From Colimorpha_A sp964630635 (GTDB taxonomy: Bacteria; Bacillota; Clostridia; Oscillospirales; CAG-272): a stretch of 11,434 bases of DNA. This document shows, piece by piece, positions 1 through 5,771 of the stretch. The stretch lies in contig CAZVVM010000059.1 of the NCBI GenBank assembly GCA_964630635.1, positions 1-11,434 on the forward strand, in the 5' to 3' direction. The translations under genes were made by a program, and so were the position numbers. How positions within the stretch are numbered: position 1 is the first letter of the stretch; every line of letters begins with the position of its first letter. The notes under the pieces are model-generated. The model searched no databases, was not told the origin of the DNA, and saw only the letters and a program-made list of their open reading frames with translations.

Positions 1-62
1 ATATTATCGGTCAGGTCGTATACCGCTTCCTGCCGTTTGACGTTTTAGGACCTGTTAAGTAA
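1..62 (+). CDS. lepB: Signal peptidase I, C-terminal end (partial)
   Basis: Only the last 19 codons and the TAA stop (60-62) are in the window. The readable peptide ends in VVYRFLPFDVLGPVK. This resembles the usual C-terminal signature of type I signal peptidases of Firmicutes, where a G-K/Q-V-x-F/Y-R-x-W/L-P-F/L-N/D stretch closes the catalytic domain. The family cleaves signal peptides of exported proteins on the outer face of the cytoplasmic membrane. The catalytic Ser and Lys lie outside the window and cannot be checked. The stop is 12 bases from the rbgA start, so the two are probably co-transcribed; lepB-rbgA-rnhB linkage is common in Firmicutes. The call rests on a short tail plus context. 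Confidence 0.72.
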   Translation, partial: IIGQVVYRFLPFDVLGPVK

Positions 63-74
63 CGGAGAGATAAA

Positions 75-938
75 ATGCCATCAGAGCTGATACAATGGTT
101 CCCCGGGCATATGGCGAAAACGCGCCGAATGATGAAGGAGATGCTCCCGCAGGTAGATGCGGTCATCGAAATTCTCGACGCGCGAATTCCCGTTAGCTCG
201 AAGAACCCCGAGCTACATAAGATAGTCGGTAACAAGCCCGTGCTTACGCTTTTCAGTAAGTCGGCGCTTGCCGATCCCGAGTCGATCTCCCGCTGGAAGC
301 GTCATTACGAAAAAGAGGGAAAGACCTGCCTCTTTATCGACAGCGCAAGCGGCGCGGGAATAAACGAAATACCCGAAAAGATTCGGGGGCTGCTTTCCGA
401 AAAGCTTGCTCGCTATGAAAACAAGGGAATGACGGGAAAGGCCTTACGCGTTATGATCGCGGGAATACCGAACGTCGGTAAATCATCGCTTATAAACCGT
501 CTTGCAGGCGGAAGGCGGGCAAAGGTCGAGGATAGACCCGGTGTGACGCGTGACAAGCAGTGGATAACGACGAAGTACGGCATCGAGCTTCTCGACACCC
601 CCGGTGTGCTTTGGCCGAAGTTTGAGGATCAGACCGTTGGTGAAAACCTCGCGGTCACGGGCGCGATAAGAGATGAAATTCTCGATCAGGAGAGAATTGC
701 CACAATTCTTTGCGGTCGATTGCGTAAAAAGTATCCCGAGCTTCTTTCGGCGCGCTACAAGCTTGGAGATATGTCGCAGTACGATGATATGATCGACTAC
801 GATCTGTTTGAAACCATCGGAAGAAAGCGCGGATTTCTTATCAGCGGCGGGGAGGTAAACACCGAAAGAACTGCCGTTATGCTTCTTGATGAATTCAGAG
901 GCGGTAAGATCGGCAGAATGACGCTTGAAGAACCATAA
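75..938 (+). CDS. rbgA: Ribosome biogenesis GTPase YlqF/RbgA
   Basis: A 287-residue circularly permuted GTPase that in Bacillus acts in late assembly of the 50S ribosomal subunit. The N-terminus has the family hallmark IQWFPGHMAKTRR (residues 6-18). As expected for a circularly permuted G domain, the G4-G5 part comes first and G1-G3 follow: G1 is GIPNVGKSS (130-138), the PGVT loop follows, and G3 is DTPG (174-177) followed by VLWPKFED. The C-terminal ANTAR-like helical domain, ending in GRMTLEEP, matches the family in length and pattern. The ATG at 75 follows a GGAGAG ribosome binding site (64-69). The odd point is the G4 position: the usual NKxD reads SKSA (residues 61-64), so the canonical guanine-specificity residues are missing. 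The rest of the protein is intact, so I call it functional RbgA with a degenerate G4. Confidence 0.95.
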   Translation: MPSELIQWFPGHMAKTRRMMKEMLPQVDAVIEILDARIPVSSKNPELHKIVGNKPVLTLFSKSALADPESISRWKRHYEKEGKTCLFIDSASGAGINEIPEKIRGLLSEKLARYENKGMTGKALRVMIAGIPNVGKSSLINRLAGGRRAKVEDRPGVTRDKQWITTKYGIELLDTPGVLWPKFEDQTVGENLAVTGAIRDEILDQERIATILCGRLRKKYPELLSARYKLGDMSQYDDMIDYDLFETIGRKRGFLISGGEVNTERTAVMLLDEFRGGKIGRMTLEEP

Positions 939-968
939 GGCGTAAAGCCAACCCTAATGAGAGAGGAG

Positions 969-1005
969 TACGGGGAATGAAGCTTTGTTCCCCGTATTTT
1001 ATTTT
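969..1005 (+). terminator. Terminator-like hairpin between rbgA and rnhB
   Basis: A perfect 9-bp inverted repeat (TACGGGGAA at 969-977 and TTCCCCGTA at 988-996) encloses a 10-base loop. It is followed directly by a T-rich run, TTTTATTTT, that ends at the rnhB ATG. This is the form of an intrinsic terminator. No promoter is visible between it and rnhB, so it is either leaky or an attenuator. A good Shine-Dalgarno (AGGAG, 964-968) sits at its 5' foot rather than in front of rnhB. Confidence 0.55.
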
Positions 1006-1593
1006 ATGGATTACTTTTTTGAAAACGAAGCCGTGGAGCAGGGATATGCAGTAGTCTGCGGAACCGACGAGGCAGGGCGCGGTCCTCTTGCGGGAAGCGT
1101 TTACGCGGCGGCGGTCATCTTACCGCAGGGACTCGTTATCGAGGGGCTGAACGACAGTAAAAAGCTCACCGAGAAAAAACGTGACGCTCTTTACGACGTA
1201 ATAAAAAAAGAGGCGGTAAGCTACGGTATTGCATACGCGACGGCGGCTGAAATTGATGAACTCAACATATTAAACGCCGCGCTTCTTGCGATGCGGCGAG
1301 CAATCGAGATGCTTGATCCGAAGCCCGACTTCGTCCTCGTCGACGGAAACCAGACGCGCGGATTTACGATTCCCGCAAAGGCGATAGTCAAGGGCGATGC
1401 TAAAAGCCCGAGCATCGCGGCGGCATCGATCCTTGCCAAGGTTGAGCGTGACCGCTCCTGCCTTGAGCTTGATAAAAAGTACCCCGAATACGGCTTTGCA
1501 AAGCATAAGGGCTATCCTACAAAGGAACACTACGAGGCAATCAAAAAATACGGAATAACGCCCGAGCACAGACGCTCGTTCAGATTGGAGTAA
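1006..1593 (+). CDS. rnhB: Ribonuclease HII
   Basis: RNase HII nicks RNA embedded in DNA duplexes, removing misincorporated ribonucleotides and RNA-DNA hybrids in the cytoplasm. The 195-residue product shows the full signature: GTDEAGRGPLAG with catalytic Asp21 and Glu22, LNDSKKL, the conserved DELNILNA block, VDGN with Asp113, GD..SPSIAAASILAKVERDR with Asp149, and the HKGYPT..H motif near the C-terminus. All four acidic metal ligands are present. I chose ATG 1006. A TTG at 985 is in frame but would add a hydrophobic tail absent from the family. No Shine-Dalgarno precedes 1006; the nearest one (964-968) is 8 bases before another ATG (977) that opens a 25-codon reading frame overlapping the rnhB start. 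Translational coupling is therefore possible. The stop is 3 bases from the next gene. Confidence 0.95.
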   Translation: MDYFFENEAVEQGYAVVCGTDEAGRGPLAGSVYAAAVILPQGLVIEGLNDSKKLTEKKRDALYDVIKKEAVSYGIAYATAAEIDELNILNAALLAMRRAIEMLDPKPDFVLVDGNQTRGFTIPAKAIVKGDAKSPSIAAASILAKVERDRSCLELDKKYPEYGFAKHKGYPTKEHYEAIKKYGITPEHRRSFRLE

Positions 1594-1596
1594 ATT

Positions 1597-2394
1597 ATGA
1601 AAAACACACTTAAAAACAAAAAGCTTTTCGTCTTTGACCAGGACGGAACCATCTACCTCGGCGCAAAGGTCTTTGATTACGCTATCGAGTTCATAAAGAA
1701 CCTCCGCAAAAACGGATATAAGGTGCTTTTCTTCACGAATAACGCATCGCATAACCCCGATTTCTATTATGAAAAGCTTACGCGTATTGGCTTTGAGCCA
1801 AGCAGGAACGAGATACTCACCGCAGGTGACGTAACGGTTCAGTTTTTGAAGAGAAACCGCGCAGGGAAGAGCTGTTACCTCGTTGGTACTCCCGAGCTTG
1901 AAACGCAGTTTATAAACTCGGGAATTGAGCTTTCGGAGGACGCACCGATAGTCGTAACGAGCTTCGATACGACCCTTACCTACGCAAAGCTTGATACCGC
2001 TTGCCGCCTTGTTCGTAACGGTGCGGAGTATATCTCAACTCATCCCGACTTTAACTGTCCGACAGAGGACGGATTCATTCCCGACAGCGGCGCGATCTCC
2101 GCATTCGTTACCGCATCGACGGGCGTAACTCCCACGTATTTCGGAAAGCCCTATAAATCGGCTCTCGATATGATGTGTCAGATAACGGAGACTGATCCCG
2201 AGGATATGGTCATATTCGGCGATCGCCTCTATACCGACATCGCGCTCGGTAAGCGTAACGGCGTCACGAGCGTCCTCGTCCTTTCGGGCGAAACAAAGCA
2301 AGCGGACATCGATAAAGCTGACGAAGCCGACAAGCCCGATTTCGTCGCACCGTCGCTGTCGGAAGTCAATGAAATAATGTTCAACAAAATTTAA
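1597..2394 (+). CDS. HAD-IIA family hydrolase (NagD/PNPase-like phosphatase)
   Basis: A 265-residue phosphatase of the haloacid dehalogenase superfamily, subclass IIA. Motif I is FDQDGT, with the nucleophile Asp14 and acid/base Asp16. Motif II is FFTNNAS (Thr47), motif III includes Lys184 in FGKPYKSAL, and motif IV is GDRLYTDIALG (Asp209 and Asp213). Between motifs II and III lies the type II cap typical of NagD and p-nitrophenylphosphatase-like enzymes. Family members dephosphorylate small metabolites such as nucleotides, sugar phosphates or 2-phosphoglycolate. The substrate cannot be told from sequence, so I give no symbol. The gene starts 3 bases after rnhB and its GGAG site (1587-1590) lies in the rnhB tail, so it is almost certainly co-transcribed with rnhB. 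A terminator at 2610-2640 closes the unit. Confidence 0.92.
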   Translation: MKNTLKNKKLFVFDQDGTIYLGAKVFDYAIEFIKNLRKNGYKVLFFTNNASHNPDFYYEKLTRIGFEPSRNEILTAGDVTVQFLKRNRAGKSCYLVGTPELETQFINSGIELSEDAPIVVTSFDTTLTYAKLDTACRLVRNGAEYISTHPDFNCPTEDGFIPDSGAISAFVTASTGVTPTYFGKPYKSALDMMCQITETDPEDMVIFGDRLYTDIALGKRNGVTSVLVLSGETKQADIDKADEADKPDFVAPSLSEVNEIMFNKI

Positions 2395-2397
2395 GCG

Positions 2398-2605
2398 GAA
2401 TTCAGCGAGATCCGAACGGCTATGCCGTTCGCCCTTGCGGGTTTCGACTGCGTCCGCCCGCGTCATTCTGAGCGTAGCGCCGCCGACTCGTTCTACTTCG
2501 TGTTGTTTTTGAGGTGACGGCGGCGCGTAGTCGAACCGTATGCGGCACCGAAGCGCAAGCGAGGTGGAATCTCGGGCGGACTTGCTCAAGATGACCGCTG
2601 AAGAT
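2398..2605. repeat. Palindromic intergenic repeat region
   Basis: The 253 bases between the two converging genes hold no credible ORF but are highly structured. A perfect hairpin CGAACGGC-TAT-GCCGTTCG lies at 2413-2431. A 9-bp inverted pair (GCGCCGCCG, 2477-2485, and its complement, 2518-2526) encloses a 32-base loop. Outside these, GTCATTCTGAGC (from 2462) is mirrored imperfectly by GCTCAAGATGACCGC (2584-2598), and GAGATCC (2407-2413) by GGAATCTC (around 2568). The GTCATTCTGAGC and AATCTC words resemble dispersed intergenic repeats seen in many uncultured Clostridia. It is probably a MITE-like or REP-like element; no transposase is present. The first hairpin may also help to end the upstream transcript. 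Confidence 0.6.
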
Positions 2606-2609
2606 ACAG

Positions 2610-2640
2610 AAAGCTCCGAGCGAAAGCTCGGAGCTTTATT
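2610..2640. terminator. Strong bidirectional intrinsic terminator
   Basis: A perfect 12-bp stem (AAAGCTCCGAGC at 2610-2621 and GCTCGGAGCTTT at 2626-2637) has a GAAA tetraloop. A T-rich tail (ATTTC) follows on the plus strand and TTTCTGTATCTT on the minus strand. It lies between the HAD hydrolase and the SPFH gene, which converge, and probably serves both. Confidence 0.85.
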
Positions 2641-2647
2641 TCAATTA

Positions 2648-3595
2648 TCAGTCGCAGCAGGGATCTGTCTTTTTCTTCTTCGGTTCCTCGGGAGCGGAAT
2701 CGGTCACGTCTCCGAGACCCGACGTTTCGGAGAACATAACGTTTGACTTCGTCATATTTACGACGTCGGTCGGAACGATGATCTTCGATGCGCGGCCGTT
2801 GGACATAGCGACGAGCGCCTCAAACTTCTTAAGTTCGAGAACGGCACCGTCGGCACCTGCCTCTTTGAGCGCAGCCAAACCGTCGGCCTCTGCCTTTTTA
2901 GCGAGGTAGATAGCTTGCGCTTCACCCTCTGCTCTTGCGATGCGTGCGTCTCTTTCACCCTCTGCGGCAAGGATCATCGCCTGCTTGTCACCCTCTGCGC
3001 GGGTGATAACAGCCGCCTTGTGTCCCTCTGCCTCAAGAAGCGTCTCACGGCGGTCACGTTCTGCCTTCATCTGCTTTTCCATAGCATTCTGGATCTCTGC
3101 GGGCGGAATGATGTTCTTAAGCTCAACGCGGTTTACCTTGATGCCCCACTTGTCGGTTGCATCGTCAAGGATCTCGGTCATCTTTCCGTTGATGGTGTCG
3201 CGGGAAGTGAGAGTATCGTCAAGCTCAAGCTCACCGACGATGTTACGAAGCGTTGTAGCGGCGAGGTTTGAGAGCGCGGAAATGGGATTTACCGCACCGT
3301 AGCAGTAAAGCTTGGAGTCATAAATCGCATAGAAAATAACGGTATCTATCTGCATAGTAACGTTATCCTTCGTGATAACGGGCTGGGGAGGAGAGTCAAG
3401 GACCTGCTCCTTGAGCGTTACCTTCTTTGCAATGACCTGAATGATCGGCCACTTCCAGTGAATACCTGCGGACCAGGTCTTCTGGTATTTGCCGAGAAAT
3501 TCAACGACGTATTCGGTTGCCTGCGGTACTATCTTGATGCAAGCGATGAGAAGTATCAAGAGAACGACAGCGGCTACAATAATGTACGGGATCAT
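2648..3595 (-). CDS. SPFH/Band 7 (stomatin-prohibitin-flotillin) domain membrane protein
   Basis: A 315-residue protein of the stomatin/QmcA type. An N-terminal membrane anchor (about residues 3-22) is followed by the SPFH domain, with typical segments such as VPQATEYVVEFLGKYQKTW, RDTINGKMTEILDDATDKWG and the KNIIPP motif. A charged helical stretch (about 180-240) with the repeated AEG words that mark stomatin/flotillin-type coiled coils comes next. The tail has a KKKK run and ends DPCCD. Such proteins oligomerise at the membrane and organise microdomains or modulate proteases and transporters. No NfeD-type partner or FtsH gene is adjacent, so the specific role is unknown. The ATG at 3595 has an AAAGGAG site 9 bases upstream. 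The gene has its own promoter and a palindrome over the -10 box, and is the last minus-strand gene before a terminator. Confidence 0.92.
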   Translation of the reverse strand: MIPYIIVAAVVLLILLIACIKIVPQATEYVVEFLGKYQKTWSAGIHWKWPIIQVIAKKVTLKEQVLDSPPQPVITKDNVTMQIDTVIFYAIYDSKLYCYGAVNPISALSNLAATTLRNIVGELELDDTLTSRDTINGKMTEILDDATDKWGIKVNRVELKNIIPPAEIQNAMEKQMKAERDRRETLLEAEGHKAAVITRAEGDKQAMILAAEGERDARIARAEGEAQAIYLAKKAEADGLAALKEAGADGAVLELKKFEALVAMSNGRASKIIVPTDVVNMTKSNVMFSETSGLGDVTDSAPEEPKKKKTDPCCD

Positions 3596-3614
3596 AACTG
3601 TTTACTCCTTTATT

Positions 3615-3639
3615 ATGTGATATAAATATTATATCACAT
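3615..3639. promoter_or_regulatory. Perfect 11-bp inverted repeat, operator-like
   Basis: ATGTGATATAA (3615-3625) and its exact complement TTATATCACAT (3629-3639) are separated by 3 bases. The palindrome covers the -10 box of the SPFH gene promoter and its expected transcription start, which is a typical position for a repressor operator. TGTGAT/ATCACA half-sites recall CRP/FNR-type sites, but spacing and position differ, so no regulator is named. It could instead form a 5' hairpin in the mRNA. Confidence 0.55.
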
Positions 3640-3656
3640 TAAAGTAGCGTTGTAAA
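3628..3656 (-). promoter_or_regulatory. Sigma-A-type promoter of the SPFH gene
   Basis: Read on the minus strand: -35 TTTACA (3651-3656), a 17-base spacer and a perfect -10 TATAAT (3628-3633). The predicted start near 3621 gives a leader of about 25 bases that contains the AAAGGAG site. It lies between the preceding TIGR04086 gene and the SPFH gene, so the latter is probably an independent transcript. Confidence 0.75.
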
Positions 3657-3667
3657 GTGCTTTCGTA

Positions 3668-4090
3668 TCAAGAGCGCAACTTTTTCATTATCGACCTTCT
3701 TTTTGCGGCGCCGCTTTTTGCTTTCTCTTTGCTCAAAAGCGAGCCGACAAGGGATGCGGTCGTAACCGTCAGAGTGCTTACAAGCACGTAATAAAGCTCG
3801 AAGCCGGAGCTTATAAGTGCGCCCACGGTTATTACCGCGCTGAAAATGAGCCCGCTGATAATGCCCGCAAGATATGACCTTTCCTTTGATAATTTTCCTG
3901 CGAAAAATCCGCCGATGAGCGCCGAGATGACCTGAAATACCTTTGGAAGCACGGCGGTCAATAAATCGAGGTTTTTACTTTCCGTAAGGAAAAATGCAGA
4001 TACTAAAACCGCGCCGATTGAAATTAGAATAGAAATTGCCGCGCCTTTCAGAGCAGGTAAAAATGGAGATGCGTTCACTGTTTTTATCAT
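3668..4090 (-). CDS. TIGR04086-type (YrzE-like) four-TM membrane protein
   Basis: A 140-residue polytopic membrane protein with four hydrophobic segments at about 12-34, 46-66, 72-94 and 98-119. The second carries small-residue packing (ALIGGFFAGKLS), and the basic tail (KEKAKSGAAKRRSIMKKLRS) should be cytoplasmic. Size, topology and the location directly downstream of yajC match the TIGR04086/YrzE family, which in Bacillus also lies beside the yajC gene. The function of the family is not known. A link to the Sec translocase is only suggested by gene order. The ATG at 4090 has an AAGGAG site 6 bases away (4097-4102 on the plus strand). The family call rests on recognition of pattern and context, not on a search. 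Confidence 0.72.
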   Translation of the reverse strand: MIKTVNASPFLPALKGAAISILISIGAVLVSAFFLTESKNLDLLTAVLPKVFQVISALIGGFFAGKLSKERSYLAGIISGLIFSAVITVGALISSGFELYYVLVSTLTVTTASLVGSLLSKEKAKSGAAKRRSIMKKLRS

Positions 4091-4179
4091 TTTCTTCTCC
4101 TTCGGGGAAAATAAAAATCCCCTTCAAAAATATCCTATATTAAAGAATATTCTTAAAGGAGATTATTTATTCCGAAATA

Positions 4180-4473
4180 TTACTGCGGCTTTTCGCCTGT
4201 GTCAGCAGCGGGCTCGTCGTCACGAAGAACGGTTCTTACAGCGCTCTTGAGAATGGTGAGCTTCGAACGGTCGTTACCCGTTTCGATCATCATTTTATCG
4301 TCCTTGATTATAACGACTGTTCCGATTATACCGCCTATCGTGATTATCTCATCACCGACGGAGATGCTGTTACGCATATCAGCTGCTTCTTTTTCCTGCT
4401 TTTTCTGCGGACGGATAGCAAAGAAATAGAAAACGACTACCGTAAGCACGAGCATTATTATTGTTCCCCACAT
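4180..4473 (-). CDS. yajC: Preprotein translocase subunit YajC
   Basis: A 97-residue YajC: one N-terminal TM helix (about 2-19) ending in FFAIRPQKKQEKE, the family signature, then a small soluble domain with SVGDEIITIGGIIGTVV and a short acidic tail. YajC associates with SecDF in the cytoplasmic membrane and assists Sec-dependent export; it is not essential in well-studied species. The usual secDF partners are not seen in the window. The ATG at 4473 has a GGAGGA site 9 bases upstream, and a good promoter lies at 4509-4537. The downstream TIGR04086-type gene is on the same strand and probably belongs to the same transcript. Confidence 0.95.
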   Translation of the reverse strand: MWGTIIMLVLTVVVFYFFAIRPQKKQEKEAADMRNSISVGDEIITIGGIIGTVVIIKDDKMMIETGNDRSKLTILKSAVRTVLRDDEPAADTGEKPQ

Positions 4474-4508
4474 ATATTAACATCCTCCAATTTTTGTTGT
4501 ACTTGATA

Positions 4509-4537
4509 ATTATACATTATTTTTCGGGAGAATACAA
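4509..4537 (-). promoter_or_regulatory. Sigma-A-type promoter of yajC
   Basis: On the minus strand: -35 TTGTAT (4532-4537), 17-base spacer, -10 TATAAT (4509-4514). The predicted start is about 30 bases before the yajC ATG, leaving room for the GGAGGA site. No terminator is seen after the upstream lipoprotein gene, so readthrough could also feed yajC. Confidence 0.65.
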
Positions 4538-4555
4538 TAGAAAAAGCAAATTTAA

Positions 4556-5080
4556 TTATTCGTTTACAATTATAAGCTCTATCTCGTGACCGCGCAAGGA
4601 AGCGCATATCTTATCGGGCATCGGCTTGTCGGAGACGAAGTATGCGCTTATCTTGCCGTCATTCGTGACGTAGTTTTCAACGCAGTATTTGACCCCTGCG
4701 CTTTTTATAACGGAAGCGTCTGTATAGTTTTTATGCGAAAGGGAAAAGAAGTGACGAATCAGCAAAAGCCCGTTTTCGGAGGAATATCCGCCGTCGGTTA
4801 TAGGCAGGGTCACTCCCGAAACGTGAAGATAACACTGACCGTTTTTCATTTCGAGGACGGTATTTTTCAAGCTTTCGGGGGCGGAAAAGGAAATTTTTAT
4901 GTCGTTTTCACTTACGACGGTCACGTCGGCTTCGTAGTCTCTGCCGTCGAATTTTATATAAGTATGAATATCAAGAGGATAATTCAGGTTGAACCTCTTT
5001 AACGTTTTTCCGCCTCCGCACGAAGCAAGTAAAATAAGAATAACGGCACACAGTGCCGTAAATACAAATTGCTTTTTCAT
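4556..5080 (-). CDS. Putative lipoprotein of unknown function
   Basis: A 174-residue exported lipoprotein. The N-terminus has two Lys, a hydrophobic core and a lipobox LASC with the acylated residue at Cys21, followed by GGG. This is a signal peptidase II substrate anchored to the outer face of the membrane. The mature part (about 150 residues) has alternating beta-type patterns (KFDGRDYEADVTVVSENDIKI) and two further Cys, near KYCVEN and KICASL. I do not recognise the domain; its mix of short strands recalls small LolA-like or outer-surface beta folds, but this is a guess. I chose ATG 5080 because it gives an ideal lipoprotein signal; an in-frame ATG 54 bases upstream would spoil it. The ribosome binding site (GGGGGTGA) lies inside a stable hairpin. 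The gene follows the DUF6106-like gene, so the two may form a pair. Confidence 0.8.
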   Translation of the reverse strand: MKKQFVFTALCAVILILLASCGGGKTLKRFNLNYPLDIHTYIKFDGRDYEADVTVVSENDIKISFSAPESLKNTVLEMKNGQCYLHVSGVTLPITDGGYSSENGLLLIRHFFSLSHKNYTDASVIKSAGVKYCVENYVTNDGKISAYFVSDKPMPDKICASLRGHEIELIIVNE

Positions 5081-5085
5081 AAACA

Positions 5086-5125
5086 AATCACCCCCGCAGA
5101 CAATTATTATGCTTCGGGGGTGATT
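5086..5125 (-). promoter_or_regulatory. Hairpin covering the lipoprotein gene ribosome binding site
   Basis: A perfect 11-bp inverted repeat (AATCACCCCCG at 5086-5096, its complement at 5115-5125) has an 18-base loop. On the minus strand the 3' arm contains the GGGGGTGA that serves as ribosome binding site 6-7 bases before the lipoprotein ATG. The hairpin starts just after the upstream stop codon (5127-5129). It may act as a weak terminator (tail TGTTT) and/or limit translation of the lipoprotein. Confidence 0.6.
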
Positions 5126-5126
5126 A

Positions 5127-5675
5127 TTATTCATTTGGATAAGTAATTATCGCTCTGCGGTTGTAAAGCTTTATAAGCTTTAACATTTTTTCGGATGCGT
5201 TGAAAATATACAGGGTCTTGTTTTCGCTTTCCTCGTCCTTTTCAACAGCGTAAAAAACGTATGGGTCGGTTACCGAGGAAGAAAGATCGTAAACCTTAAC
5301 ATAGGAATCCTTTACCGCTTCGTCGTAATATATTCCCGAATACGGAGCAAATTTATCAAGCTTTGAAATATCTATCGAGCCAAGCTCCTTGCGCTTGCGT
5401 CGGTTATATACGACGGAGAAGAACAGCTCGTTACCTACTATTCGGTAGTCGTAATCAATTCTGCGGAAATAGCCGGCGGTAAAAAACAGAAGCAATACCG
5501 AAAGTGCAATTATTGCAAATGGGAATGGCGGAAATCCGTACGCGAAAAGCATTATTACGGAATACAAAATCGGCATCACGCCTGTGACGATAGGGACGAC
5601 GAACCTCGCTACGTTATACAGCTTACTTCTTTTCTTTGTAACCGAATACTCGGCTATATTAGAAAAATCGTTCAT
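5127..5675 (-). CDS. Two-TM membrane protein, DUF6106-like
   Basis: A 182-residue protein with a basic N-terminus, two hydrophobic helices (about 24-46 and 51-70) joined by a short GFPPFP turn, and a cytoplasmic C-terminal domain of about 110 residues. The segment DYDYRIVGNELFFSVVYNRRKRKELGSIDI, followed by KLDKFAPY, resembles the DUF6106 family of Clostridia; I make this match from memory with moderate trust. The function is unknown. The reading frame stays open to 5897, into topB on the other strand. The ATG at 5675 is nevertheless clear: it has GAGGAG 7 bases upstream and a consensus promoter 29-57 bases upstream. The lipoprotein gene follows on the same strand after 46 bases. Confidence 0.8.
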   Translation of the reverse strand: MNDFSNIAEYSVTKKRSKLYNVARFVVPIVTGVMPILYSVIMLFAYGFPPFPFAIIALSVLLLFFTAGYFRRIDYDYRIVGNELFFSVVYNRRKRKELGSIDISKLDKFAPYSGIYYDEAVKDSYVKVYDLSSSVTDPYVFYAVEKDEESENKTLYIFNASEKMLKLIKLYNRRAIITYPNE

Positions 5676-5703
5676 CAGAATTCTCCTCAAAGTTACTGAA
5701 AAT

Positions 5704-5732
5704 ATTATAACATTACAGCGCGGGTGTGTCAA
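5704..5732 (-). promoter_or_regulatory. Consensus sigma-A promoter of the DUF6106-like gene
   Basis: On the minus strand: a perfect -35 TTGACA (5727-5732), 17-base spacer and a perfect -10 TATAAT (5704-5709) preceded by TGT, giving an extended -10. It is the best promoter in the window and should drive strong expression of the DUF6106-like gene and perhaps the lipoprotein gene. Its -35 box is only 4 bases from the -35 box of topB on the other strand. Confidence 0.85.
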
Positions 5733-5736
5733 GGCA

Positions 5737-5765
5737 TTGATTTTTTCGGAAAGATGTAGTATAAT
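5737..5765 (+). promoter_or_regulatory. Sigma-A promoter of topB, placing +1 at the start codon
   Basis: -35 TTGATT (5737-5742), 17-base spacer, -10 TATAAT (5760-5765). Counting +1 as the seventh base after the -10 box gives 5772, the A of the topB ATG. There is no Shine-Dalgarno in the six bases between. The mRNA would therefore be leaderless. Confidence 0.75.
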
Positions 5766-5771
5766 GTAGAT

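Noticed and set aside
985..1005. TTG start for rnhB seven codons upstream of the ATG
   Set aside because: It adds a hydrophobic tail unlike the family, lies inside the hairpin and is 16 bases from the only SD, too far to use it well.
2035..2589. 184-codon minus-strand ORF
   Set aside because: It is antisense to the HAD hydrolase gene and runs through the palindromic repeat; no recognisable domain or SD.
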